The translations under genes were made by a program, and so were the position numbers. The notes under the pieces are model-generated. The model worked only from the letters and a program-made list of their open reading frames with translations. It was not told where the DNA came from and searched no databases. From Phycomyces nitens (taxonomy: Eukaryota; Mucoromycota; Mucoromycetes; Mucorales; Phycomycetaceae), in the NCBI GenBank assembly GCA_022702545.1, contig JAHRBC010000001.1:3720001-3784000 (forward strand): 64,000 bases of DNA, read 5' to 3'. How positions within the stretch are numbered: position 1 is the stretch's first letter; the number at the start of each line of letters is the position of its first letter. This document shows, piece by piece, positions 1-10,672 of this stretch.

Positions 1-263
1 GGCGATTAGTTTTTATTTGATTTTTAGGTAATATAAGCTGGTCCGTGCATCTGTTCAAAAATCATGGACTTTTGTACAAGCAGGTACAAAACTGAGCTGA
101 ACTGACATTAAAAACATATTTGCAGTTTTAGCATACTTGACGATTCCCTCATTTTTTGGTGGTATCGTATAGAATAGTGTATTTTATTTTTCATGAGAAA
201 GTTTTGAGCCAGCACCATGAATATGCTGTAATATAATATGAAATTTTTATTGATATAAGAGGC

Positions 264-547
264 TGAGGTATATGGTTTGTTAGTATCTTTTAAGGGAAAT
301 AAGAATACTGTGAGAGTGTTATTTATTGAAGAAAGAATATTATGATTGCTTATATACTATTATTCAAATTCCCTTGTAATTAAAGTCCCCGTCGTGTAAT
401 GGTTGGTTATCACTGTAGTAGTGTGAAGTGTACGTGTGCCTGGTGTGTAACTGCTCCTGGGATGTTATCTTGCCATGGTCATTAGCAAAGAGGAACCAGA
501 TATCGGTTGTGGAGTTTGTATTTCACTCAGCTGTGGTGTGTATACCA
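264..547 (-). repeat. Solo-LTR-like repeat, copy A (inverted relative to copy B)
   Basis: This 284-bp block reappears, reverse-complemented and about 90% identical by my alignment, at 1615-1898. Both copies have the same length and TG...CA ends when read in the copy B orientation. No matching target duplication is visible beside this copy (flanks gaggc and caatt). It contains no ORF. A solo LTR is the best reading; a MITE or a simple dispersed repeat is the alternative. Confidence 0.7.
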
Positions 548-1385
548 CAATTGCTTCGAGAATACATCTAATAAAAAAAAGCAATAGGTTGCTGGCTTAT
601 TAGATAATATTGTATTACAATTCAAAAGAGCCTTTTGATTTTAAGAGACTACTATTAATACAACTCAACTGTCTATCAATCATAAAGGTATTCAAACAGG
701 GTCAGTCACACTAATAATGCTATCAATAATACTGAAAAAATGGATTAAGACAAAAGCGATCAATTGATGTGTACCTGGAAAAGCAAACACACAGATCTAA
801 ACAAGGCTTGGAGCAAAACATCTATGATATAATATCATGTCTTTGTTCTTTGTAGTACATATTTACACTTTGGTTTTTCCGATCTTTTAAATTGTTAATA
901 TCTTTGACACTGTACACTAGGTACAAAACTCTTGGCCCAGCAAGACTTTTCACAACATTTCAGATTTTTTAAAAAAAGAGTTGTAATTGGACTTGGCACT
1001 AGTAAAATGAAGGTTGCAAACATTGTCAGACACAGAAACAGACCGCCGAAACAATCTTTTGTATGTATATATATTAAAATACAATGAAACCGAGTCTTTC
1101 GCTGACAACGACATTTAAAGAACAAACATATTAGAACCCATAAAAAGACGCTTTGTTTTAAACTTGAAAAGAAACTGGTATCAGAATTTAACTGACTTGG
1201 CACGCTCAATAAATGAAGAGACGGAAAACATGTTTGTTCAAAGACTATTAGTGAGAGTTTGCCCAGAATAAGTATCTATCCATGTATAGCTCTTTCAAAG
1301 CATTCACTGTTCAAATAGCATATTTCGAAAGAGCTGTACTTTTATAACGATGTAAATAATTGAGATTATAAATGAAAAAATGTGA
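548..1385. other. Unassigned AT-rich stretch between repeat copy A and the Tc1 relic
   Basis: About 840 bp without a recognisable gene. A 104-codon minus-strand frame at 895-1209 has no domain I recognise. This could be the diverged 5' half of the Tc1 relic that becomes recognisable at about 1386, but I could not align it by eye. Confidence 0.5.
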
Positions 1386-2290
1386 TGTAGAGTGATGAAC
1401 CAAAGTTTACTCTTTAAAAATGGCTAGGACTATGTTTAACGGGAGCCTAATGAAAAGTAGCATCCTGACCGGCTTGCTCCAAAAGTGCGAGAAAATGGAG
1501 AGTATATTATGTTTTTGGGGTTTACTAGGTCAGGAGATGCTGAGCCAATTGTTGTATCGGATGGCACCATAAATACTGGAAAGATATGCTTTTTTTCGTT
1601 TTTCTTTTTCACACTGGTATACACACCACAGTTGAGTGAAATGCAGACTCCACAACCAATTTCCAGTTACTACTTGCTAATGAACCTGACAAGTTAACAT
1701 CTCAGGAACAGTTACACACCAGGCACACGTACAATTCACACTGCTACAGTGATAACCAACTTTTACACGATGGGGGCTCTAATTACAATGGAATTTGAAT
1801 AATAGTATATAAGCAACCATAATATTCTTTCTTCAATAAATAACACTCTCACAGTATTCTTATTTCCCTTACAAGATACTAACAAACCATATATCTCACA
1901 CACCACATAATGCTCCAATGTCAAAAAGAGATTACTGACTAACCATCGAAAAGCACTGACTTGTATACAATTGAGAACATCTGAAATAGTTTGGACGGTA
2001 CTATGCGTTCAAGGTTAATCAAACATACAACACTAAAATATTTGAGATAGGCTCTAACAAAAAAAAATGGATAAGTACAAGAGAGTATTTGAAAACAATT
2101 GGCTCTCCATACATAATATAATAGCTTTAGAAAAGTAAAAGGAGGGTCTATTATTTATTAAATAAATATCTTACTATTATTACATAGACTACATGAGATA
2201 TACTTTATAATTATTTATTCGTATATTGATTGATTCCATACATTAAAAATAAGGTAAATGTAAAGACATGCCCTTGATTTACACCTCATG
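1386..2290 (+). pseudogene. Degenerate Tc1/mariner transposase, split by a solo LTR
   Basis: Read in the frame of the intact transposase at 2685-3758, bases 1386-1590 give recognisable but stop-ridden blocks: the WSDE catalytic-Asp block, DYV.R.P.EK, and a block equivalent to SVMVWG...GPLVFLDG. After the 284-bp insertion the similarity resumes at about 1905. It continues through the equivalents of DWPSKSPDLSPIEN and the C-terminus, and through the same 3' non-coding sequence to about 2290. Roughly 90 bp of the original gene is missing around the insertion. The relic lies in the same orientation as the intact copy that starts 300 bp downstream. It cannot encode a protein. Confidence 0.85.
1615..1898 (+). 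mobile_element. Solo-LTR-like insertion (copy B) inside the Tc1 relic
   Basis: The 284-bp block starts TGGTATAC and ends ATATCTCA, so it has TG...CA ends. It is flanked on both sides by the 5-bp sequence CACAC (1610-1614 and 1899-1903), as expected for an LTR-retrotransposon target duplication. It interrupts the Tc1 transposase relic, whose homology stops before and resumes after it. There is no internal coding sequence or second LTR nearby in the same orientation, so it is best read as a solo LTR. The short CACAC match could be chance. Confidence 0.65.
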
Positions 2291-2585
2291 AATGAACTTA
2301 CGGTCGCTTAATACTTTATATTAGCTTTGTATATTATATAAAAGTATAATGATAAAATAGGATTTGCAGAAACATTATACCAAGATGTATTTGATTTTAT
2401 TGACTTTTGGAAATCTAAATGTTAAAGACTGTATAATATTAAATGTCTTGGCTGTCAAATATTTTGGTCAAATATGCCATACTTTACTTGGTCATCTTTA
2501 TAAAGACAACAGGAGAAATAGGTTTCTTTTGACAAGAGAAACTCTATACAAGCCGATGCATTTAATTCTTTCAATCTTGCAATTA

Positions 2586-2623
2586 CAGGGTAATTGAAAA
2601 AATTTTGTGGTTTGAATTTCCGA
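2586..2623 (+). repeat. Left terminal inverted repeat of the Tc1-like element
   Basis: It reads CAGGGTAATTG at the outer tip and TTTGTGGTTTGAATTTCCGA at the inner end. The right TIR, reverse-complemented, gives the same block with 8 mismatches. Confidence 0.85.
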
Positions 2624-2684
2624 CTGCATACCTTGATATGCTTGCATTTTTCATTTTTAGTTCTTTTTCTTTAATAATCTAAAC

Positions 2685-3758
2685 ATGTCTACCTCGCAAT
2701 CAAGCAATGAAAAGGAGACACGCCATCACATCTATACTAAGCTCTCAAACACTGATAAGGGAATTCTCGTCGGTTTACACATGGCAGGATTATCATTTGT
2801 TGAAATTGAGAAACGTCGTAATGTCAATAAAGAAACAGTACGCCGTATAGTACACAAGTACTACAAGACTGGATCCGTAGAAGATAAATCTCGCACAGGC
2901 CGGCCTAAGATTCTCACTCCCAGAGATGAACGTCATTTGGAGATGATTGTTAGAGAAGATCGACATCAAACATTATCTTCAATTACAAATGACATGGAGG
3001 ACATCATCAAAGTCCCCATTTCAAAGTCTACAATAAGAAATACTTTGCACAGCCTTGGCTACAACTGCTGTGTTGCATTGGCAAAGCCTTTTCTGACTCA
3101 GGCAAACATGGCTGCAAGGCATAAATGGGCTCAAGAGAAGATGGGCTGGAAAGAAGAGTGGAAGACGGTGATCTGGAGTGACGAGTCTCGATTCACTCTT
3201 TTTAAAAAAAATGGAAGAGACTATGTGTGGAGGAGACCCGATGAGAAGTACCTGCCTGACTGCCTTCGTCCAAAAATCCAGGGAGACGGAGGATCGGTGA
3301 TGGTGTGGGGGTGCATCTGGTCTGGAGGTGTTGGTCCCCTTGTCTTTCTGGATGGCAATATGAATGCAAGACAATATGTCAAGGTCTTGCAAGACAAGTT
3401 CAAGCCATTCTATGACACACTACGGCACAATGAGCTTGGCGGCTATCGATTCCAAGAAGATAACGCCACGCCACATAAAGCTGCAATGTCAAGAAAGTGT
3501 AAAGATGATCTTGGAATAGATGTTCTTGACTGGCCATCAAAAAGTCCTGACTTGAGTCCAATCGAGAACATCTGGAATAGATTGGATGACAATATGCGCT
3601 CCAGGGCAGTTCAACCTACAACACTGGCGCAGTTAAAAGAGGCTCTGAATGAAGAGTGGAAAAACATAGATGAGAGAGTATGTGAGAAATATTGCCTCTC
3701 TATGCATAATAGACTACTAGCTTTACAAAAGTATAAAGGTGGGCCTATCCCATATTAA
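2685..3758 (+). CDS. Tc1/mariner-family transposase, DD34E
   Basis: An intron-less 357-residue protein, the usual Tc1 length. The N-terminal 120 residues form the paired-like helix-turn-helix DNA-binding region with a GRPK AT-hook-like linker (72-75). The catalytic core carries D166 (in WSDESRF), D259 (in QEDNATPH) and E294 (in SPIENIW). Exactly 34 residues separate the second Asp from the Glu, which defines the Tc1 type. The enzyme would bind the TIRs, excise the element and reinsert it at TA sites. The start at 2685 is the first ATG and leaves 99 bp of leader inside the element. No stop or frameshift breaks it, so it may still be active; that is inference. Confidence 0.95.
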   Translation: MSTSQSSNEKETRHHIYTKLSNTDKGILVGLHMAGLSFVEIEKRRNVNKETVRRIVHKYYKTGSVEDKSRTGRPKILTPRDERHLEMIVREDRHQTLSSITNDMEDIIKVPISKSTIRNTLHSLGYNCCVALAKPFLTQANMAARHKWAQEKMGWKEEWKTVIWSDESRFTLFKKNGRDYVWRRPDEKYLPDCLRPKIQGDGGSVMVWGCIWSGGVGPLVFLDGNMNARQYVKVLQDKFKPFYDTLRHNELGGYRFQEDNATPHKAAMSRKCKDDLGIDVLDWPSKSPDLSPIENIWNRLDDNMRSRAVQPTTLAQLKEALNEEWKNIDERVCEKYCLSMHNRLLALQKYKGGPIPY

Positions 3759-3886
3759 ATAAACACTATATTTAGACTATATATAATACAGATGATATAC
3801 TTTATTATTACAGAGTTCTATATTGATTGCTTGTATTCATAAAGAATAAGAGCAAGGTAAAGATTTGTCTTTCATTTGCACTTCTT

Positions 3887-3924
3887 TCGGAGATTTAAAC
3901 CACAATATATTTTGTAGTCCCCTG
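3887..3924 (-). repeat. Right terminal inverted repeat of the Tc1-like element
   Basis: The outer tip reads CCCCTG followed by TA, the mirror of the left end. It pairs with 2586-2623. Confidence 0.85.
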
Positions 3925-3926
3925 TA

Positions 3927-5916
3927 TTAATTCCAATCCTTTGCAATTATTGGCACCTGGGTCTTCATTACCTGTTATACTACCTTTTAAGCATTGGATC
4001 TCTTTTTTGGAAAATTCAAATAAAATATCTGTCTGACGGCCATGGTTATTGGGAGAGAAGTTTGGTAAATGCCCATAGATCAGTTTTTAAGATGTGTTGT
4101 CTGCACACCATCAAACCTTTTCTTCTCTTTGGTAATATATTCTAATGGTGTATTTGTATTTGTTAAAGTATGTTCACAAAGAATTACAGATAGCTTTAAT
4201 GTAATACTCAAGAAATATCAGATTAAGATTAGTAAGAAATTATACAGCGCAATCTTGTACAGCCCCAACCACTCTTTCACCTTGTGGATAAAAATGATAG
4301 GAGTTCCTGAATATCCTTAAATAACATTTTTTTTCTTAAACTCATTACTAAACGATTAGAGAATAACAAAAGCTAAAGTTTTTTTTTGTCTATACAAAGG
4401 TTATGTTTCCTATGAATACATTTTAATTACTGTCGAGATGCTTAGATCAACGGCGCAAACAATTGTTGGGCGTTATAGACAACATGTGTATAAACAGCAT
4501 TTCTTCTATTAAACACTTTGCCTTTGAACCATGTATCGCAGCACATAAACTTTGGTTTATCGGAAAACACAAGAAAGAAATATAGGTAAATTGACCAAAC
4601 AGCTAATGAAACAATGTAGTTTGGTTAGATGAATGGTTTTTTATTTGCTTGTCTAGCAATATTCCTAATGATGATGCTAAGCGGATGATATAAAAGAAGA
4701 AGACATGCAGTATTGATAGTAAAAGTGAAATTATAGATACTGATGGTATTACTCAAGAAAGGTTGATTGACATGTTTGAATATTCATTCCAACTTGTAGT
4801 TCAAAAATGTTGGTGAGAGCCAGCTCTGCAATTGTATCTCTTTTCTTTAAAAAAATATGGTGACATTTTTTCCATACGGGTAGATGTGGTCTATGAAGGA
4901 GAAAGACGCACAGAATCATGCTTTGAGTAATATATTCAAAGGTCTTGATTTGCACTGTGCTGATATCTTTTAGAGCACTCTTGAGATGCTAACTGAAGAA
5001 ACCCATTGTTCAAAAGTTGGATGATTTCAAGGTGGCCGTACAAAAATAATAGGCCAGATTAGGCATCAAATATTAATTGACACTGTTCCAGGGTATTACA
5101 ATGTATATTTTTTAAATATCATTAAACCATACACGTCAAACTTTATCTTTACAGAGTATGTGGTTCTTGAAGCATCAATGCTCATCACTTGTGGAAGTAG
5201 CTGTGACTGTATTTTGCCATTTCTTTTAAAGTTAAAAATCCTGTATTATGCAAGGCATATCAAATCAACCAATCTTTTTCTTAAAAAAAACAACAGAATT
5301 TCTTTAATTCAACTACATTACAGGTAAGTAAAGGTCTAGAAAATAACGTATCCTCAAGAGTGACATGAATATATGTTTTGTTTTTTTGGAATTAGATTAT
5401 TTTGCAGTAAATTATGTATTATATTCCTCGCTAATTCGATATTCTCAATATCCCAAAGCAAATTTTGGACTAGGAAGATGTAGAAATCAGCGAGTATATC
5501 TCGAGACTGGTCATATATCTAGCTCTTTAGGAATAAGTTTGTTGGCATACCATTGACTGTAAATATCATATGACCGTGTGGATATATCCCATTTGATGCA
5601 TAATCTGTGACAAAAGGCCATTGATCAGGATACTCTCTTTATGGTTTCAATCCTCATCAACATTTCAATATTGATATTTTGTTCTGCTTCTACCTTGTTA
5701 TAAACATTGTATTTTTTTTTTAAAAAAAAAGGTGTATATGTATCAGACTCAAACACAAAGATATGAACGTAATATTTATATAAATATTTATAAATATATA
5801 TATATATATGCGCGCATGTGTGTTTATAAAGTGTACAGCATTGGGCGGGAGGGAAGGAATACGAATTATTATGTCTATGGAGCATGTTTACTGCCCTTTC
5901 TTGCGTCCGTCTGCTT
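3927..5916. other. About 2 kb without a recognised gene
   Basis: The stretch is AT-rich, with scattered short frames (83 codons at 4069-4320) that match nothing I recognise. On the minus strand around 5400-5730 there are coding-like pieces broken by stops, which could be an eroded gene. A perfect T10A9 tract lies at 5712-5730. Confidence 0.5.
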
Positions 5917-6619
5917 CTAGTTATCAATCTCGATCTCTACTGTCTCGGTCTTGAATTCTTCAGGGGAAGAAGCCTGTCTCTGTGGGATGGGTTAGAAAAG
6001 AGAAAATGTTTACTGCTGGGCGCCAAATCTATTTACCTCGATATCCATGATGTTTGCAATGTTCTCAAAGACAGGGCGAGGAAGTGTCTTTTGGTAAATC
6101 ATAATAAGCTCCGTGGGAACGGGATAGACCTTCAATGCCTTGTAGAAAGGCAGAATTGCCTCGTTGTAGAAGGGCTCGCCTAAAGTATACCGTAAGTTCA
6201 CAGCCAGATCGGTTATACATGGGTCCCCAAACAATATAGATCTTACCCTGTGCACAGAGGGCTTCACCAGCAGCCACCTGGGACATAAAGTACTGCTCCT
6301 TTTCTTCCGGGCTGGTGGGATAGTTCTCCTGGGCAGCAGCAATAATGACCTGTTCAATCAACTCGACTCTTTCCATCTTGGTAGTCTCCTCGGACTCCTT
6401 GGCAGCCTTGGCAGCCATCTTTCTGTCGCGTCCTGTGTGTGTGTGGGATACTTACTTAGTGACGGTTGAGGTGTATGATATATATTTTCATTTACTGAGT
6501 TTCTTTTTGAATTCGGGATCGCTTCTGCGACTATAGTCAAAGTAGACCATATAGCCAATACCGAGGGCAGCCAAGGTGGCAGCAGCTGTCAAGGCAATTG
6601 TCTGTGGTCGCATGTCCAT
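5917..6619 (-). CDS. TOM20: Mitochondrial import receptor subunit TOM20
   Basis: Four exons (6619-6496, 6432-6247, 6179-6037, 5979-5917) join in frame to a 171-residue protein. Residues ~6-26 form the N-terminal outer-membrane anchor (ALTAAATLAALGIGYMVY), followed by the conserved FKKKLRRDRK basic stretch and a coiled KAAKE segment. The soluble receptor domain includes AQGEPFYNEAILPFYKALK and VYPVPTELIMIYQ, then TLPRPVFE, all hallmarks of fungal Tom20. In the TOM complex it binds mitochondrial presequences and hands them to Tom22/Tom40. Introns are 57-67 nt with GTAA donors. ATG at 6619 is the first in frame; a second ATG two codons later is possible. The gene is divergent from the small gene at 7040. 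Confidence 0.93.
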
Positions 6620-7039
6620 GGTTGTGGGATGAAGAGGAAAAGAAAAATTTTCGGCTTGACGAGGACAAAAAGACAGTCAAGACCAGGACACCCTCTCATT
6701 TTCAATATCCGGAAATGCGCTCAGGCCTATCACCGCTTCCAACTTTCAAAGACGTATGGACATAATAGCTATGACGCAAATCAGTTTAAGAAGCAAGGTC
6801 GCCTTGGGTGAATATCATGGCCCAAACGGCGCTTGAATAAACCACTTTTACAGGTGAAAACTAAGTACATACCTGGGCAATAGTTTTAATGCCTGTTGCT
6901 TTCTCCGACATCCCACAGAAGATAAATGCCTGTCAAGATTGAATGACGTTTAGATTATGTCAAGACTAGTAGAAATGGCATATAAGTATCAGAGAATTGC
7001 CTTCAATAGCGAGTTCTTTATCCTTTTTACCTTTTAACC
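6620..7039. promoter_or_regulatory. Divergent intergenic promoter region, TOM20 / small mitochondrial-type gene
   Basis: These 420 bp separate two genes transcribed away from each other, so both promoters must lie here. No individual factor site can be claimed. A GCATATAAGT stretch lies about 60 bp before the rightward start. Confidence 0.5.
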
Positions 7040-7381
7040 ATGATGTCCACCAAGCACTTTATCACTACTTTGCGTCCTGCCGTCAGGGTTTCGCGTGTTG
7101 TTGGCCAGCAGTCAACGAGAGCCTGTAGCAACATGTCAGGCAATGATCCCAAGGTCCTCGAGGAAGAGAAGCGAAAGATTCTCGAGAGAAAAAACAAGCA
7201 ATGGGACGAGAAGCTGGCTTCTGTCAGTGAGGCAACCGTAAGTCAAGGCAATGTTTTTTATGCACTCTACTCACCAAATTCCCTATAGATCAAGGCAGAA
7301 CTCACCCCAGATAAGCCCGTCAAGGAGCTCCAGGAAGAAACCAAAGAACACCTCAAGGAGACCCACAAGGATGGTCAATGA
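7040..7381 (+). CDS. Small conserved fungal protein, probably mitochondrial
   Basis: Two exons (7040-7237, 7289-7381) give 96 residues. The N-terminus is rich in Arg, Ser and Thr and lacks acidic residues for about 35 residues (STKHFITTLRPAVRVSRVV), which looks like a mitochondrial targeting peptide. The body is a highly charged helix (DPKVLEEEKRKILERKNKQ) followed by WDEKLASVSEA. I recall this last motif from small uncharacterised fungal proteins, but no biochemical function can be assigned. The second ATG (7043) directly follows the first. Spliced frame and stop are clean. An (AT)n tract follows the gene. Confidence 0.75.
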
Positions 7382-7416
7382 ATTGAAAAGATAGGATTAT
7401 GATATAATGTATATAT

Positions 7417-7419
<3 letters not shown>

Positions 7420-7457
<38 letters not shown>
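7420..7457. repeat. (AT)n microsatellite
   Basis: A nearly pure AT dinucleotide run of about 38 bp, just 3' of the small mitochondrial-type gene. Confidence 0.95.
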
Positions 7458-7459
<2 letters not shown>

Positions 7460-7603
7460 TAAATACTTTCGCTTTTTTGTATATAATCACTTTTTTTTTT
7501 TGTTTTTGATCGTCAATAAAAAAACACGCACAATAAAAAATAATTCTCTCAATTTCACATCGGCCTCTAGACAAACAAATCAACTTCTTTAAGAGGGCAA
7601 AAG

Positions 7604-8266
7604 ATGTCCTACATTTCGCAGCTCAACCTGCTGGGCGATGACCTGCCTCCAGTCTCGGAAGAAACCTTGACGGAAGAGCTTTCTCTCTGGGCCAATGCAC
7701 AGTTCACTTTTGATACTCCAGGCTCATCTATACTCGAGGATGCCATCAATGAATCCCCATTTGATGTTTTCAGCTGTCTGGCTGATCTAAATGACATTAG
7801 TAACTATAAGATGGATTCTATAATAGCCATTTAACCAATGAATGTAGATCATGTTCAGCACATTAGTCTCATGCAATCAGTCCAATCTGCCCAATCATCC
7901 ACACGCACTTTCCCAGCCCTTCTACCTCGCATTGCTCCCGCACCAACCAATCCAACCTTTGGTGATCATTCGGCTGTGATGCAAAAGAAACCCAAGGAGC
8001 CCATCAGAAAAAAATCGGTAGAAAAGATAGTTGCGGCTGAAGATAAGCGCAAGAGAAACACTGCAGCATCAGCTCGGTTTAGAATGAAAAAGAAAATGAA
8101 AGAGCATGATCTAGAGAAGCAGACAACAGAAATGATCCAAAAGACAGAAGAGCTGGAGGCTCATGTAAGGGAACTTGAGAAAGAAATCAAATGGCTGCGA
8201 GAACTGGTTGTAGAAAAGAATTCTTCTCTTTTGAAAGGGAGTAAGCCAGAAACGATCAATGAATAA
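7604..8266 (+). CDS. bZIP transcription factor, Cys-3/MetR type
   Basis: Two exons (7604-7799, 7848-8266) join in frame through a 48-nt intron with GTAACT donor and GTAG acceptor, giving 204 residues. The C-terminal third is a basic-leucine zipper: the DNA-contact block RKRNTAASARFRMKKK is the form typical of the Neurospora Cys-3 / Aspergillus MetR group. A zipper with KWLRELVVEK follows. Those factors activate sulfur-assimilation genes, so a role in sulfur metabolism is a reasonable inference. The N-terminus is acidic and may act in activation. The gene converges with the DUF7721-like gene, with 83 bp between stops. Confidence 0.88.
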
Positions 8267-8349
8267 TAATAAAAGACACGACGTTCTTTGTGATTTAATA
8301 GACTTTACAATTTACAAGCAGTGTTATAGATGCTATAATGCTGAGGATC

Positions 8350-9527
8350 TTAGAAGAACTTGGAGATCAAACTGGCAGCCATCTTTCCACCACTGGACTG
8401 CTGCTGCTGCTGCTGCTGCTGTTGGGGTTGCTGCTGAGTGTTGCTGTGGCCACCACCCATCAAAGAGCTAACCATGTTTCCCAGTCCATTGCCACTAGAC
8501 TGCTGCTGTTGATGCTGTTGTTGTTGTTGTTGCTGTCCTCCTCCTCCACCCATCAAAGAACTGACCATGTTGCCCAATCCACCACCACTGGACTGATGGG
8601 ATTGTTGAGACTGCTGAGACTGCTGTGCACCACCAGCTGCACCCATCAGCATGCCAAGCATACTAGAAATCCCACTGCTGCCACCGCTGGCACCACCACT
8701 GGCGGCACCCTGGGCTTGCTTGGCCATGTAAAGCTTAACAGCCATCATTGCAGCCTGCTGGAGCACCTGGGCCTTTCCACCATCATTGCTGTTGGCGTTG
8801 GTTCCACCTGACTTGGAGAAAAGCTTGGTAGCTTCGGCCATGGCCATACCAATCATATCGTTCATTCCACCACCACTACCACTTCTCTCATGGTTCTCCA
8901 ATGCCTGAACAGCGGCAGCAGTACCCATGTCAGTGGGAGAGGCTCCTCTTTGATCTCCGTTGTTTCCATAGAACTGCTGGTGAGACTGTTGAGCATTCTG
9001 GAGCTCGTGAGGCTGAGCTGACTGCTGAATATTTGATTTGGAGGAGATGTTGGAGAGCACAGAGGAGAACACTTCCTTGTCTTCACCATCATCTGCATAT
9101 TTGGAAGCATAGTTTGCAGCGTCCTGGTCGTTGAAGGAGGCGTGGTGGCTTCCAGCAGAAGGGCGAGATTGCTGGCCGTAAGAGTCCTGGTGTTGAGGAG
9201 GTGCTCCGTAGCTGCCATAGCCGTTGTTATCATTACTGTTATAGCTAGACTCCTGCTGAGTGTAGCCATTGTTGGAGTATTGCTGCTGCTGTTGGTAGCC
9301 AGAGCTGGGAGGTGCTCCGTAGCTGCCGTAGCCGTTATTGGAAGAATTATTGTCTTGGTACTGAGACCCTAAGGAAAATAGTGTCAAGAAAGATTCTATA
9401 AAAAAAATAGTGTTTTTTTCTTCTATCTACCTCCATAACTGTTGGCCTCTCCTCCGCGGTAGCTATTGGCTTCTCCTCCACGGTAGCTGTTGGACTCGCC
9501 TTGGTAATCTTGGTTATAGTTTGACAT
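8350..9527 (-). CDS. Q/G-rich protein with DUF7721-like core
   Basis: Two exons (9527-9431, 9368-8350) give 371 residues. The N-terminus has three NSYRGGEA-type repeats, then N/G/Y/Q-rich prion-like sequence with two NNGYGSYGAPP units. The middle holds FNDQDAANYASKYA, VFSSVLSNI, AAVQALENHE and IGMAMAEATKLF. These resemble the core of a fungal family annotated as DUF7721, whose function is unknown. The C-terminus alternates GLGNMVSSLMGGG repeats with Gln runs, so CAG/CTG-type tracts run through the gene. Composition suggests a disordered, assembly-prone protein. A 62-nt intron separates the repeat exon from the rest. Confidence 0.8.
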
Positions 9528-10672
9528 AATTGGGCTGGTTGAGAAAAAGACGTGCGTTCTTTTGGAAAGAATATTCTTTTTATGTACGTTTTCAATTGTA
9601 CGGTGTATGAACCAACCAAATTTAGGCTACACTAATAACCTGTGCTTTAACGCGTGCCCAAATGCTGATTGATGGCCTAAATAGCTGTCTTGGTGGCTTT
9701 CTCGGTTACCTTGCCTACCAGACTTGCTTTTTGAATCTATAGAAAACATAGTGACTAGAACGAGTGGGTTAGTGGCAGTGTGTATGAGAATGTGAAGATG
9801 GTTTCACCATTGGATGTCCAGCGGCTCTATAAACTGTGTACCAAATTAGAAAAAGGCCAAGACTATAGAAATAGAAATTATGGCGGTCAAAGGATAATTT
9901 GATAGACAGGTGTGGGTCGTGCTTCTCTGATAGGTCAATTGGCACCAAGCTCCTTTGTAAATCGTACATACAAGCATATACACGCATTGTCCCGTGGGAT
10001 CAAAGATCAAACCAAATATTTGGGTAATAGGATCGCAAAAGACACTGAGGGCATCCTGTCCCACCAATTGCATACAGCAATCAAGAAAGCCCTTTCTTAT
10101 ATATATGTATATCTCTCATGCTCTGATCGCAGACGCGTCAAAAAGATCTTTTTTCTTCGAATACGCGGGGCCAAATGGTCAAAAAAGGACGCATGAAGAC
10201 TTGCTATCTATAGACCCATTCCAGTCCATCTTATGACGTCGGAACACAGCTTCACTTTGCCTATTGTCCGTGAGTAAACAGGGGGCCTGGGGTGCACTGT
10301 GTCCATTCTATCCAATAGGAGCTCCAAAAAAACAGAATGAAGATTTAGTTGCTGGAAGCCGGGTAACATACACAACTAGCCAGATTTTCACAAAGACATA
10401 AGGCACTCGTCATTTAATACCCTTTACACTATCGGATGGAGCCATAGATCCGATATTACAAGACTATGGATTTTTTAATACTTATCGATCCAATAATCTT
10501 AAAATAGTGCAAAAACAAGCTTGGAGTATGACATTTGACTAGCTGTTTCGAATAATCTAAAATGGACGTCCCAACCCGACGGTATGCCCAACCTTTACGC
10601 GAATGATGTATAAAAGGTCCTTGTTCTGGTACCTCAATTGCTCTTTCATTCGATTCTACCTATTTAACAACT
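9528..10672. other. Intergenic region between two divergent genes
   Basis: About 1.1 kb with no recognisable coding sequence. The right end carries the promoter of the C2 gene. Confidence 0.6.
10609..10617 (+). promoter_or_regulatory. TATA box of the C2-domain gene
   Basis: TATAAAAGG lies 64 bp before the ATG at 10673 and is followed by a pyrimidine-rich start region. It fits a strong, possibly regulated promoter. Confidence 0.65.

Larger units (their letters stand above)
2586..3924 (+). mobile_element. Complete Tc1-like DNA transposon (about 1.34 kb)
   Basis: The element is bounded by imperfect 38-bp terminal inverted repeats (2586-2623 and 3887-3924, 30 of 38 bases matching). They begin CAGGG and share the block TTGTGGTTT. 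A TA dinucleotide sits immediately outside both ends (2584-2585 and 3925-3926), the target duplication of the Tc1/mariner superfamily. The interior holds one uninterrupted transposase ORF. All parts needed for an autonomous element appear present. Its 3' part matches the relic just upstream, so this family has inserted here at least twice. Confidence 0.9.

Noticed and set aside
1386..1697. Considered the 70-codon ORF at 1485-1697 as a small gene
   Set aside because: Its readable part aligns with the middle of the Tc1 transposase and the rest runs into the solo-LTR block.
2364..2597. 77-codon plus-strand ORF
   Set aside because: It overlaps the left end of the Tc1 element and resembles no known protein; likely chance.
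8338..8811. 157-codon plus-strand ORF of Leu repeats
   Set aside because: Antisense shadow of the Gln-rich DUF7721-like gene (CAG runs read as CTG).
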